A program made the translations under genes and the position numbers. The notes below the pieces were generated by a model. The model saw only the letters and a list, made by a program, of their open reading frames with translations, had not been told where the DNA came from and ran no database searches. DNA of 64,000 nt from Pelagomonas calceolata (taxonomy: Eukaryota > Sar > Pelagophyceae > Pelagomonadales > Pelagomonadaceae), in contig CAKKNE010000004.1 of the NCBI GenBank assembly GCA_918797485.1, positions 4,278,001 through 4,342,000 of the forward strand, read 5' to 3'. This document shows, in pieces, positions 53,024-61,463 of the stretch (position 1 is the first letter of the stretch; every line of letters begins with the position of its first letter).

Positions 53024-55024
53024 ATGGCGACGCGCCGCCAGCGCGCGAAGCAGCGCCAGCCGCAGCCGCCGGAGCCGGCCGCGGACTACGAGCACATTGG
53101 GGTGGTGCTCCGGCTGCGGCCGCTCTTGCGGTGGGAGCGGCGCGAGGGCTTCCGCGAGGCCGTCGCGAAGTATGCCGATGCCGCTTTGCAGGTCGACGGT
53201 CCGCAACCGAAACTATGTCGCTGCGACAAGGCGTTTGATGGGGATACGGGCCAGCGGGAGTTCTTCCGCGACTCGGGCGTCGTGCCGTTGATTGATAGTA
53301 GTTTTGAGGGCTTCCGGTCCACAGCATTTGCATATGGACAAACAGGAGCAGGCAAGACGTACACGATGGTCGGCGGGGACGACGCTCTTGGTGGGTTGGT
53401 CCAGTCGAGACGCGGTCGTAGGCGAAGAGCCGAAACGCCGGGGACGGACGAGGACGACGGTTTGTTGCCACGGGCCCTTGCGCATGTTTTTGCGAGAGTG
53501 GACGCATTACGTAGAAAACAAAAAACGAGAGTCAGGATGACCTGCCTGGAGATCTATCGAGATGTCGTGACAGATATGCTCGCGCCCGAATCCGCCCAAA
53601 ACAGGCCGGCCCTCAAGATCCGCGAGCACGCGTCGCACGGGTTCTTCGTCGAAGGCTTACGAGCGTGTGATGGTACGAGTGCGGCGCAGTGCGCCGGCGT
53701 CCTGGGCAAGGCCCTGGCTTGTCGACGAGTGGGAGCGCACAAATTGAATGCGCGTTCCTCGCGGTCGCACTGCGTCGTCACGTTATATGTCGATAGCGAG
53801 CCGAAGAACGGAGGAAGAACGACGTACGGGAGCGTGTCCTTCGTCGACCTCGCAGGGTCCGAACGACTCAAGGAGACGGGTTCTGGCAGAGACAAGCGGA
53901 TGCTCGCCGACGCGGGCCACATCAACAAGTCGCTCTATACGCTGGGCAAGGTCATCCGGGGCTTGGAGCGGTTAGCAAGGGACCCGTCGACGGCGCCGCG
54001 CGTGCCGTATCGCGACTCGGCCCTGACGAAACTACTGATCAGTTCCCTGGGAGGCTCGTCAAAAACATTAATGGTCGGCTGCTGCGCGTCGTCGGACAAG
54101 GCCATCCCCGAGACGCTGAGGACCGTGGACTTCGCGGCGCGGGTCCGCGGGATCAAGAACTTACCTAGAGTTCATGTGGCCGAGCACCAGAACTTGGTCC
54201 AGCGGTTGCGGGAGGAGATCGCGCGGCTGAAGCAGGAGAACGCGGAGCTGCGGTCGCAGCTCGCGGTGAGCCGCGGTGGCGCGACGGAGCTCGACGTCGA
54301 TCAAGCTCCGGACGACGCGATGCTCCCGACCTGGACGTCGTCGCGAGGTCGCCCCGCGGCCGTGTCTCCATTATCGATGTCGCGCAATTCATTAAATGAC
54401 CAGGAGTTTTTTCCCGACGTGCCCTCCAAAAAGCGCGAGCCGCGGCGAAGACGTAGAAGGCGGTCGACGAGATCCGGGAGGAGCCCCGAGCGGGCGCCGG
54501 GCATGCGCGCGAAGACGCCCTGGCAGCGGTCGCCCATCGACATGCTGCCGAGCGTGTCCCCCAAAAAGAATAGGAGGCGGCGCGGGCGACGACGGCCGCG
54601 ACGGCGCGACGACGCGGACGACGCGTACGCGCTGGGCAGCCTCAACGGCGACCACGGCCTGAACGGGGATCATGACGACCCCGAGGACGCCTACCGGGAC
54701 GACGACGCCCAGGAGCGGCAGCTCGTGGCCATGCTGAGCCAGGTCGCGACGGGCGGCGGGAGCCCGGCGTCGCAGTTCGGTCAACATGACACGACGCCGC
54801 CGCCGGCGCGGGGCGCGCGGCGGCGGAAGGGGCGCGGGGGGGACAAGGGCCGGTCGCCTTCCTCAGAATGGAGCGACGACGGGTCCGCCGGCGGCGGCAG
54901 CCTGCTCTCGACCGAGACGCCGTTCGGGAAGCGGGCCGCGCGGGCCGCGAACGCCGCGTCCGAGCAGGACCGCGAGGACGAGCTGACGGCCATGCTGATG
55001 CGTGCGATGAGCGGGGCCGGGTAA
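53024..55024 (+). CDS. Kinesin motor protein
   Basis: 666 residues from the ATG at 53024. The motor domain is N-terminal (about 25-385): IGVVLRLRPLLRWERREG, FAYGQTGAGKTYTMVGG (P-loop), NARSSRSHCVVTLY (switch I), FVDLAGSERLKETG (switch II), HINKSLYTLGKVIRGLERLA and VPYRDSALTKLL. A neck coiled coil follows (VQRLREEIARLKQENAELRS). The tail is basic, Pro/Arg-rich and acidic by turns (KREPRRRRRRRSTRSGRSPE), with a repeated LTAML/LVAML segment near the end. It should be a plus-end-directed microtubule motor; the subfamily cannot be fixed by eye. It ends 13 bp from the convergent fibrillin gene. Confidence 0.9.
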   Translation: MATRRQRAKQRQPQPPEPAADYEHIGVVLRLRPLLRWERREGFREAVAKYADAALQVDGPQPKLCRCDKAFDGDTGQREFFRDSGVVPLIDSSFEGFRSTAFAYGQTGAGKTYTMVGGDDALGGLVQSRRGRRRRAETPGTDEDDGLLPRALAHVFARVDALRRKQKTRVRMTCLEIYRDVVTDMLAPESAQNRPALKIREHASHGFFVEGLRACDGTSAAQCAGVLGKALACRRVGAHKLNARSSRSHCVVTLYVDSEPKNGGRTTYGSVSFVDLAGSERLKETGSGRDKRMLADAGHINKSLYTLGKVIRGLERLARDPSTAPRVPYRDSALTKLLISSLGGSSKTLMVGCCASSDKAIPETLRTVDFAARVRGIKNLPRVHVAEHQNLVQRLREEIARLKQENAELRSQLAVSRGGATELDVDQAPDDAMLPTWTSSRGRPAAVSPLSMSRNSLNDQEFFPDVPSKKREPRRRRRRRSTRSGRSPERAPGMRAKTPWQRSPIDMLPSVSPKKNRRRRGRRRPRRRDDADDAYALGSLNGDHGLNGDHDDPEDAYRDDDAQERQLVAMLSQVATGGGSPASQFGQHDTTPPPARGARRRKGRGGDKGRSPSSEWSDDGSAGGGSLLSTETPFGKRAARAANAASEQDREDELTAMLMRAMSGAG

Positions 55025-55037
55025 TTTCTCAGGATGA

Positions 55038-55814
55038 TTACTTGTCTAGCTCCGGCCGCACGTGGACGAAGAGGCCTCCCCGGTTGCCGCGCGTGACGCG
55101 GAGCTTGTCGTCTAAGTAAGTGACGTCGAGCCACCCGAGGCCCTTCAACGGGAGCGGGATGCGGAGCGTTGGAATGCCAAACCGCTTGCCGACCTGGATT
55201 TGTATCGACGCTGCGACGATGTCGCTCAGGAGGCGGTTCGGGATGCCCTCGGAGACCTCGTACGCGACGTCCGCGACGACCGCGACGCGCTTCTTGCTGA
55301 GTCGCGCGACGTTGCGGAAGACCTTGCGGCCCTTGTCATCAGTAATAAAGTCGCTGTCGGCGGGATGACCCGTCTTGTCGGGCGCGAGCGCCTTCTGCGA
55401 CCGCTGGGCTTTCTTTCCATCCAATTGATATTTCAGGCGCCAGGGGCCTTGTATTTTGGCCTCGGCGAAGGACCGCCTGTCGTAGCTTTCCTCGCAGGCG
55501 TCGATTAATGGGCCGAGGTCCGCGCCCTTCGTCTTGCCCGTGAGCGCCTCGAGGAGCTCCGCCCCCGCGGTCGGATCGGCTACAGGTGCCGCCTCTACTG
55601 CGAACGATGCTTCCAGCGCCGCGCGGGAGGCGTCGGTCGCCGCGTCCGATTCAGTCTTTGCCGCAGCCGGATTGTCCGTCTCCGGGCCGTCGACCGGCGG
55701 GAAATTGGACTTGAACGCACCGAGAGGGCTGCTGCGGGCAGCAGCTCTCAGATGAGGCACCAAGGCATTACAAGCCCCAGCGATGGCCAACAGTTGCAAG
55801 CCTCGTGCGTTCAT
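55038..55814 (-). CDS. Second PAP/fibrillin-type plastid protein
   Basis: 258 residues from the ATG at 55814. NARGLQLLAIAGACNALVPH reads as a signal peptide, followed by an Arg/Ser-rich transit-like stretch (LRAAARSSPLGAFKSNFPPV). The PAP-type domain lies at about 85-258: ELLEALTGKTKGADLGPLID, IQGPWRLKYQLDGKKAQRSQ, RNVARLSKKRVAVVADVAYE, FGIPTLRIPLPLKGLGWLDV and the closing YLDDKLRVTRGNRGGLFVHV. The closing motif is the one that ends the other fibrillin gene at 16600 (DGVRVTRTEGGYLFV). It likely binds plastid lipids. A CTAG motif lies 91 bp upstream of its ATG. Confidence 0.7.
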   Translation of the reverse strand: MNARGLQLLAIAGACNALVPHLRAAARSSPLGAFKSNFPPVDGPETDNPAAAKTESDAATDASRAALEASFAVEAAPVADPTAGAELLEALTGKTKGADLGPLIDACEESYDRRSFAEAKIQGPWRLKYQLDGKKAQRSQKALAPDKTGHPADSDFITDDKGRKVFRNVARLSKKRVAVVADVAYEVSEGIPNRLLSDIVAASIQIQVGKRFGIPTLRIPLPLKGLGWLDVTYLDDKLRVTRGNRGGLFVHVRPELDK

Positions 55815-55904
55815 CTTCTCGCGCGTCTCGCAGCTGCACACAGTGTCGCAACGTTGCTACGAAGTCACACGTGGCAAGCACGCGCAGATTTTGCATAGGA
55901 TCGC

Positions 55905-55926
55905 GCTAGCGTAGTAAGACACTAGC
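55905..55926. promoter_or_regulatory. CTAG palindrome motif, copy 10
   Basis: Reads GCTAGCGTAGT then AAGACACTAGC, 91 bp upstream of the second fibrillin ATG. It lies in a same-strand gap, between that gene's start and the stop of the P4H-methyltransferase gene. Confidence 0.6.
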
Positions 55927-56007
55927 ATTTAAGAAGTCATCCGCCCACCAGTCCTAGCACCAAAATATCTCGGGACTAGTCATCCACGTACATACAAACA
56001 ACAAGAA

Positions 56008-58050
56008 CTAACTCGCCCCCACACCAGAAGAAGATGAACCCCACCGCGCCCGCACGACGCGCACGCGATGCGTCGCCGCCGCATCGACGTCCGGCGTGAC
56101 GGTCAGCGCGAGCACGGAGTCCTCGACGACAAAGCCGCGTTTCCGCAGCAGCTCCCCGCACAGCTTCAAGGGCGCCCGCTTCTCGTCCGAGCACAGGACG
56201 GCGGTGCCGCCGGGCGCAAGACGGAGCGGGATACACGCAGCCAGCGCCTCGGCGTCCGCGGCCCGGTACGCGATCTCCGCGCCGAGCACGAGGTCCGCCG
56301 GTGCCGGCGGCTCCGACGGCTCCGCGGACGCGTCCAGGCCGTCGAAAGTCCCCCCACCCGCGAAGTTGTACAAACAAACCTCGACGCCGTCGAGCTTCCG
56401 GAGGACGGGCAGGAGCGCCGGCGCGCCGTCGGTCAACGTGACACGCCCGCCCAGGGCGGCGGCTGCGCGGCCCGGCAGCGCACACGCGCCGCAGCCGAGC
56501 TCGACGACGCGAGCGCGCGTCAGTGTTTCTCGCCCCACGACGAATAGCGTCAGCGCCACGGCGCCGGGCCAGAGCGCGTGGCCCGTCCCGGAATTCGACG
56601 CCGTAGCCGCGAGCTCGTCGACGACCACGGTGATATCACCCCCAAACACCAGGCGTTTCTGCGCGCCGTCACGCGTAAAAGTCACTTCGCACTCACATGA
56701 AGCGACCTCCTCGCCCCCGTCCGATAGAGTGTAGCGCGCGCGCCGCCACGAGAGCGTGCCTGACGGACCATGCGCTCCACCAGCGGCGGCGTAGGTCAGC
56801 AGGCGCGGAGGCGCGCCGTCGTCACTGCTCTCTTCGCCAAAGACGTCGAAGGCGCCCCCGTCGTCGTCCGTCCGCAGCGCCGCCGCGACGAGGTCCACCA
56901 ATACAGCATCCGGCGCCGGGCCGGTGGCAGAGACCACCTCCCCATCATAGGCCACGCGCGCGTCGCACCAGTCGCCGCGCAGGTCCGTCGCGAGGCGCGC
57001 GGCGACGGGCGTCGAGGACGCGTCGTCCAGTAGGTCGCGGCGCCTTTGATCTTGCGCCATGAGCGACGTCTCGGCCGCGGACCGCAGCAGCGCGTCCCAG
57101 GACGCGTAGGGGTCGCCGCCGCCGCCTCCGGCCTCGAAGAGCGGCCCGGGATCACTTGTCGCGTGAAACAGGGCCGTCAGCGCAAAACGGCACCCAGAAG
57201 ATACCTTCTCGACGGCGTGCAGGTTCGTCGCGTCGCCGCGGAAGCAGATGACCGTCCCCGCGGACGGCTCGAGGTAGCGGTCCACGCCGTCGCCGTCGTA
57301 GAAGACGAAGCGGCCGCCCGTGAAATCGCTCCCATGATCCGACAGGTAGAGCAGCGTCGTGTGCTCGTAGGTCTCGACGTTGTACTCGTCAACGTGCACG
57401 TTCCAGTAGCAGCGCGGCTTCGACTCGAGGGCCCGCCGCCGCGACGACGCGCCCGGCGGCTGGAGCCGCGCGAGGAAGGCGCCGGACAGCGCCAGCCGCC
57501 GCTCGTCGACGCCCGCCGACTCGGCGGCGAGCCGCCGCAGCTCGACGACGCAGCGGCGGATCGTGGCGATGCTCTCGTCGTCCAGACGACCTTGAAGGGC
57601 TTCCGGCGCGGCGCAGCCGAGCGTCGTGCTGCCGTTGTTGCGGAACGCCCCGACCATGCCCCGCGCGGCGGCTCGCGCAAGAGCTTGGGCCTGGCTGCGG
57701 GCTAAGATGGGGCAGTCGCGCAGGACCCGACGGTACGACTCGCCGCGCACGTCGACGAGGGGCTCTTCGCCCCTCGTCGGCGGCCGTTTCGCGTACGCGG
57801 CCTCCGCCCGCGCCTCGTAGAAGGGCCTTTCGCTGGTAGGCGGTGGTGGCGGCGGCGGCGGCAGCGGTGCGGGCGCGGCAGCGCCGGCGAGCGTTTGGGC
57901 GGCGCGGTGCCGTTCTTGCAACGTCGCGACGCGCACGAATCGTTCGATGTAGCCGGCGTCCGAGGCATCCGTGCCGTCTTGCACCGCTTGGAGTGCGGCC
58001 TCTTGCCGTGCTGCATGCTCGAACGCTTTGCAACGATCCGTGGCCGACAT
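56008..58050 (-). CDS. Prolyl-4-hydroxylase-type oxygenase fused to a METTL16-family (lysine) methyltransferase fold
   Basis: 680 residues from the first ATG (58050); the frame is open further upstream without an ATG. About 60-330 hold a 2-oxoglutarate/Fe(II) dioxygenase: PRCYWNVHVDEYNVETYEHT with His-x-Asp (about 218), LLYLSDHGSDFTGGRFVFYD, then SAGTVICFRGDATNLHAVEK (distal His, about 273) and GCRFALTALF. About 500-670 hold a class I SAM domain: RARVVELGCGACALPGRAAA (motif I), GRVTLTDGAPALLPVLRKL, APADLVLGAEIAYRA and GGTAVLCSDEKRAPLKLCGE, the order seen in Methyltransf_16 protein-lysine methyltransferases. In between is a beta-rich segment. Hydroxylation and methylation on one chain suggests paired modification of a protein; the substrate is unknown. 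Confidence 0.8.
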   Translation of the reverse strand: MSATDRCKAFEHAARQEAALQAVQDGTDASDAGYIERFVRVATLQERHRAAQTLAGAAAPAPLPPPPPPPPTSERPFYEARAEAAYAKRPPTRGEEPLVDVRGESYRRVLRDCPILARSQAQALARAAARGMVGAFRNNGSTTLGCAAPEALQGRLDDESIATIRRCVVELRRLAAESAGVDERRLALSGAFLARLQPPGASSRRRALESKPRCYWNVHVDEYNVETYEHTTLLYLSDHGSDFTGGRFVFYDGDGVDRYLEPSAGTVICFRGDATNLHAVEKVSSGCRFALTALFHATSDPGPLFEAGGGGGDPYASWDALLRSAAETSLMAQDQRRRDLLDDASSTPVAARLATDLRGDWCDARVAYDGEVVSATGPAPDAVLVDLVAAALRTDDDGGAFDVFGEESSDDGAPPRLLTYAAAGGAHGPSGTLSWRRARYTLSDGGEEVASCECEVTFTRDGAQKRLVFGGDITVVVDELAATASNSGTGHALWPGAVALTLFVVGRETLTRARVVELGCGACALPGRAAAALGGRVTLTDGAPALLPVLRKLDGVEVCLYNFAGGGTFDGLDASAEPSEPPAPADLVLGAEIAYRAADAEALAACIPLRLAPGGTAVLCSDEKRAPLKLCGELLRKRGFVVEDSVLALTVTPDVDAAATHRVRVVRARWGSSSSGVGAS

Positions 58051-58214
58051 CTGCGCTGCGCGGCTCTCACCTTTGCAGGCGTCTAGCGCTTGACCGTTGC
58101 CCGAGATTTTGATCCATAACGAATCTGCAATGATTCTGAAGTAATTGTGCTGCTTCGCAGCAAAAGCCAACCTCGTGCTTGCCGCTGCAAGCAAAAAAGA
58201 GCGCCGCACTTCGA

Positions 58215-58239
58215 GCTAGCGGTCTGTAAAGACACTAGC
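58215..58239. promoter_or_regulatory. CTAG palindrome motif, copy 11
   Basis: Reads GCTAGCGGTCTG then TAAAGACACTAGC, 165 bp upstream of the P4H-methyltransferase ATG. Confidence 0.65.
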
Positions 58240-59769
58240 AAGCACAAACTCGGAACGCAGCATGCAGCTGTTTGAGTATCGATCAGTTCGCTAATGGTCC
58301 AAAGAGATCAATTGGACACGTACTGGGGGGCGAAAAAGGAAATTTTTTAATTCGCGGCCGAGGGCGCCCCTCGGTCTATGGCGGGCGCGCCGGTTTAATC
58401 CTGTCAATCCCTGCCCAAGAGGTGTCCCTGGGGTTGCCTAGGGTCGGTACTCTACACGCGCAAGCGCCTACACCGCATGCGCCGCCGCTTCAATCATTTT
58501 TGGTCGATTTCTCTCAGCAGGCCACAGAGGAATAGCAACTTTTATGCCTTTGTTGCTTCCAGGGCTCTCCGAGAGCACTAGACCGCTGCATCGATGGCGT
58601 AAGCGGTGCAGGCGCTTACCCACTACCAGACCTACCCCGAGAGACCTCCAGGAGCCGATCTACATCCGAAAAAAGTGCGCAATTTGGACCCGATGGCGCC
58701 TCGTTCCCGTCAAAAACGTCAATTACCCGAGGGCCCCCAGTAGTCGCCGTAGCGGTCTCGTTGAACCCTATACTACCCCAGCGATAGTCAATTACGAGTA
58801 TATGACATCTACATTATAAGAAGGGTACTTTTGGCTGCCCACACTCGGGACGTGAACATCTTGATCTGGACCTCGCGCAAGTCAATTTATCATGGAACAA
58901 ATGTTCGCGTCATGGTCCATGGTGATGGTACACGGGCTGATGGTCGCAGGTCCGGGTTTAAAGCCCATCTAATTGAGATCGTGGGGTCGCGAGACCGAAG
59001 ATCCGCGCGGAGTAAACGGGACCTTTCGTCCAATGTAGTTCACGCCCAGGCCGGTTATCTGGCCCATCCCGTAACCGAAGCGCCTCAAACGCGAATTTAT
59101 TTTATAAACCACCGGTCTGGGGCCTTTCCGGTGCTCCGTCTCCGCACCGTCGCCCGCGGAGAACGGGCAAGTCGGTCGATTGTGAATAGAACAACGGCGT
59201 TATGGTCCATCTGGATGGTGCCGTCGCTGATACTCGCAGGTTTGGTTTCTGGGCTGGTTTTCATATAAACACGCGGTACCGAAGTCGTCGAATCCCGCGG
59301 CTCTAATGGAAGATCTAAAATAGCTCAGTGGACGCTGATGCGGTTTGGATGGACTCTACCACTAACAAACGGAAGGAAACGAACATAAACTCGGGAGTTG
59401 TCTAGTAGAACTCTTCTCCCGCCCTCCGAGCGCGGGCCGTCGGCTCTGGTTCCGTCGAACTTGTATGAAAACTGGGCTGGAGTTGATATAATGTACCATT
59501 TGGACGATAGATCGCGGCATCAATCGCTGGTCTACTTTGGCAAGCCGGAAGACTCATCCGCGAATGTCGCGGGCGGTGCCTTCCGGGAGGCGCGAGGGTA
59601 TGTTCCCGGGCCGCTACTCTGAAATATTTGGTCTCGGCGAAGGACTAGGATGTATTCTGAATTTTGGCTATTCTTTTGACGCTATCGAAGCGCATCTTTG
59701 GATTTGCTAGTAAGTCGATTACGCTAGCTATCGACGAGTCATAAAGAGAGCAACTTACCCCACAAGCAC
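58240..59769. repeat. Gene-poor, less GC-rich block with a diverged 290-bp tandem duplication
   Basis: About 1.5 kb lacks any convincing gene and is visibly richer in A/T than its surroundings. Bases 58877-58960 and 59167-59250 align without gaps at an offset of 290. Both begin GCAAGTC, share ATGGTCCAT and CTGAT..TCGCAGGT, and the similarity resumes at ACCGAAG (58994 and 59278) after a small indel. Open frames across the block (for example 58831-59268) are not protein-like. It may be a decayed transposable element or LTR remnant, or a non-coding RNA locus. No introner end or CTAG motif is inside it. Confidence 0.5.
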
Positions 59770-61041
59770 CTAAGGCGCCGCCACGACGCCGACCTCCTTC
59801 GGCGGGGTCGCCCCCAGCGCGTTGAAGCCCGACGGCTCCTGGAACTCCAGGAGGTCGCACTGCGCCTTCTGCTGCATGAGCGCGTCGGCCAAGACCAGTG
59901 CGACCATGGACTCGACCATCGGCGCCGCGCGCGGCAGCACGCACGGGTCGTGGCGGCCCTTGCCCCTTAATTCGGTCTCCTGGCCGTCGCGCGTCACCGT
60001 GTTCTGGAGCTGGCCGATCGTCGACGTCGGCTTGAACGCGACGCGGACCCAGATCGTCTCGCCATTGGAAATGCCGCCCTGGACGCCGCCGCTGCGGTTC
60101 GACCGCGTCCGCGTCCGGCCGTTGGCGTCGACGTAGAACTCGTCGTTGTGGTCTTTGCCAGCTAGTAAAGTGCCGCCGAAGCCCGAACCAATTTCAAAAC
60201 CTTTCGAGGCGGGCAGCGACATGCAGGCCTTGGCGAGCTCCGCCTCGAGCTTGTCGAAGACCGGCGCGCCTAACCCAGCAGGTACGTTGTAGGCCACGCA
60301 CTCGACGACGCCGCCGATGGAGTTGCCCCCCCTCCGGATCTGGTCGATGCGCTCGATCATCTTCTCCGCCGTCTCCGCGTGCGGGCAGCGCACCATGGAC
60401 GCCTCGACGTCCTCGAGCGTGACGGAGTCGCGGTCGAAGTCCTCGGGCATGCGCACGTCTTGCACAGCCTGGACATAAGCTAAAACTTCGACGCCCGAGT
60501 AGAGCTTGAGCACCTCCCGCGCGACGGCGCCGCCGGCCACTCGCCCGATGGTCTCTCGTGCCGAGGACCGGCCGCCGCCCGCGACGGCACGAACACCGTA
60601 CTTCGCATCATAAGTCGCGTCCGCGTGCGACGGTCGATAGGCCTTGGCCATCGTGTCGTAGTCGTTCGACTTTTGATCTTTATTTCTCACCAACATGGCG
60701 ATGGGCGTGCCCAGGGTCACTCCACTTTCTTTGTCGACGCCGCTCAAAATCTCGACGGTGTCGGACTCGTTCCTGGGCGTCGTCAGTCGCGACTGGCCGG
60801 GCCTTCTCCTATTCAACTCGAACTGCACGGGCTCCTCGGTCAGCGGCACGCGCGGCGGGCAGCCGTCCACCACCACGCCGACGCCGCCGCCGTGCGACTC
60901 GCCCCACGTCGAGATGCGGAAGCACCGTCCAAAGGAATTGCCCATGCCCATCCTTATTTGGGCCCTCTGGCGCCCCGGCGCGACCAGTCCCGATGCGCTC
61001 ATGGCCAGCGCGAGCAGCGCCAGCCTGGTTGACGATGCCAT
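59770..61041 (-). CDS. Chorismate synthase, plastid-targeted
   Basis: 423 residues. The N-terminus ([20 protein letters not shown] then PGRQRAQ) is a signal-like plastid-targeting leader. The enzyme starts at [20 protein letters not shown], the standard chorismate synthase signature, and continues with [58 protein letters not shown] then [54 protein letters not shown] and [20 protein letters not shown]. It removes phosphate from EPSP to make chorismate, the last shikimate-pathway step, in the plastid using reduced FMN. Length and motifs are complete. Confidence 0.95.
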   Translation of the reverse strand: MASSTRLALLALAMSASGLVAPGRQRAQIRMGMGNSFGRCFRISTWGESHGGGVGVVVDGCPPRVPLTEEPVQFELNRRRPGQSRLTTPRNESDTVEILSGVDKESGVTLGTPIAMLVRNKDQKSNDYDTMAKAYRPSHADATYDAKYGVRAVAGGGRSSARETIGRVAGGAVAREVLKLYSGVEVLAYVQAVQDVRMPEDFDRDSVTLEDVEASMVRCPHAETAEKMIERIDQIRRGGNSIGGVVECVAYNVPAGLGAPVFDKLEAELAKACMSLPASKGFEIGSGFGGTLLAGKDHNDEFYVDANGRTRTRSNRSGGVQGGISNGETIWVRVAFKPTSTIGQLQNTVTRDGQETELRGKGRHDPCVLPRAAPMVESMVALVLADALMQQKAQCDLLEFQEPSGFNALGATPPKEVGVVAAP

Positions 61042-61288
61042 GGCTTTGCGTTGCTCTGCTGTTAAGGGTGACGAGCACTGGCGAGGCGTTGATAGCGGTC
61101 AGCAATCAATCGGAAGAGCACGCTGCTTCACTCCTTTGAGCGATGTCACGGCCGCCAGCAGTGTCTCGCTCTACTGCTACCTTGGCTGGGCTTCAGCCTG
61201 CGTCTGCAAAATTGATTGCTCCTTGGCTCGTGCATTCGTCGTGACGCGTCTGGAGGACTCGGCAACCCTCCCGGCAGCTTTTCGTCTT

Positions 61289-61313
61289 GCTAGTGTGTCT
61301 TACAGTCGCTAGC
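61289..61313. promoter_or_regulatory. CTAG palindrome motif, copy 12
   Basis: Reads GCTAGTGTGTCTTAC then AGTCGCTAGC, 248 bp from the chorismate synthase ATG and 151 bp from the ATG at 61464. The same divergent gap (61042-61463) holds CTTGGCTGGG and CTGCAAAATTGATTGCTC, both near-repeated at about 4180-4248. No gene is seen there. Confidence 0.65.
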
Positions 61314-61463
61314 TAAAAGCATTGGTTTGAGTTTTTGGCTTTGCACGCGCATCTAGCGCACGACTGGTGCGCCTGCTGTTGCACGCATAAGACACGTTTT
61401 TTGGATTCGTGCTGGAAGCTGCGGCTTCCTGGGCTGCAGGGCTAGGTGTGGCGAGGACACAGC

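Noticed and set aside
58831-59268. A 145-codon open frame in the gene-poor block
   Set aside because: It spans only one copy of the duplication fully, the frame is not kept between copies, and the translation is not protein-like.
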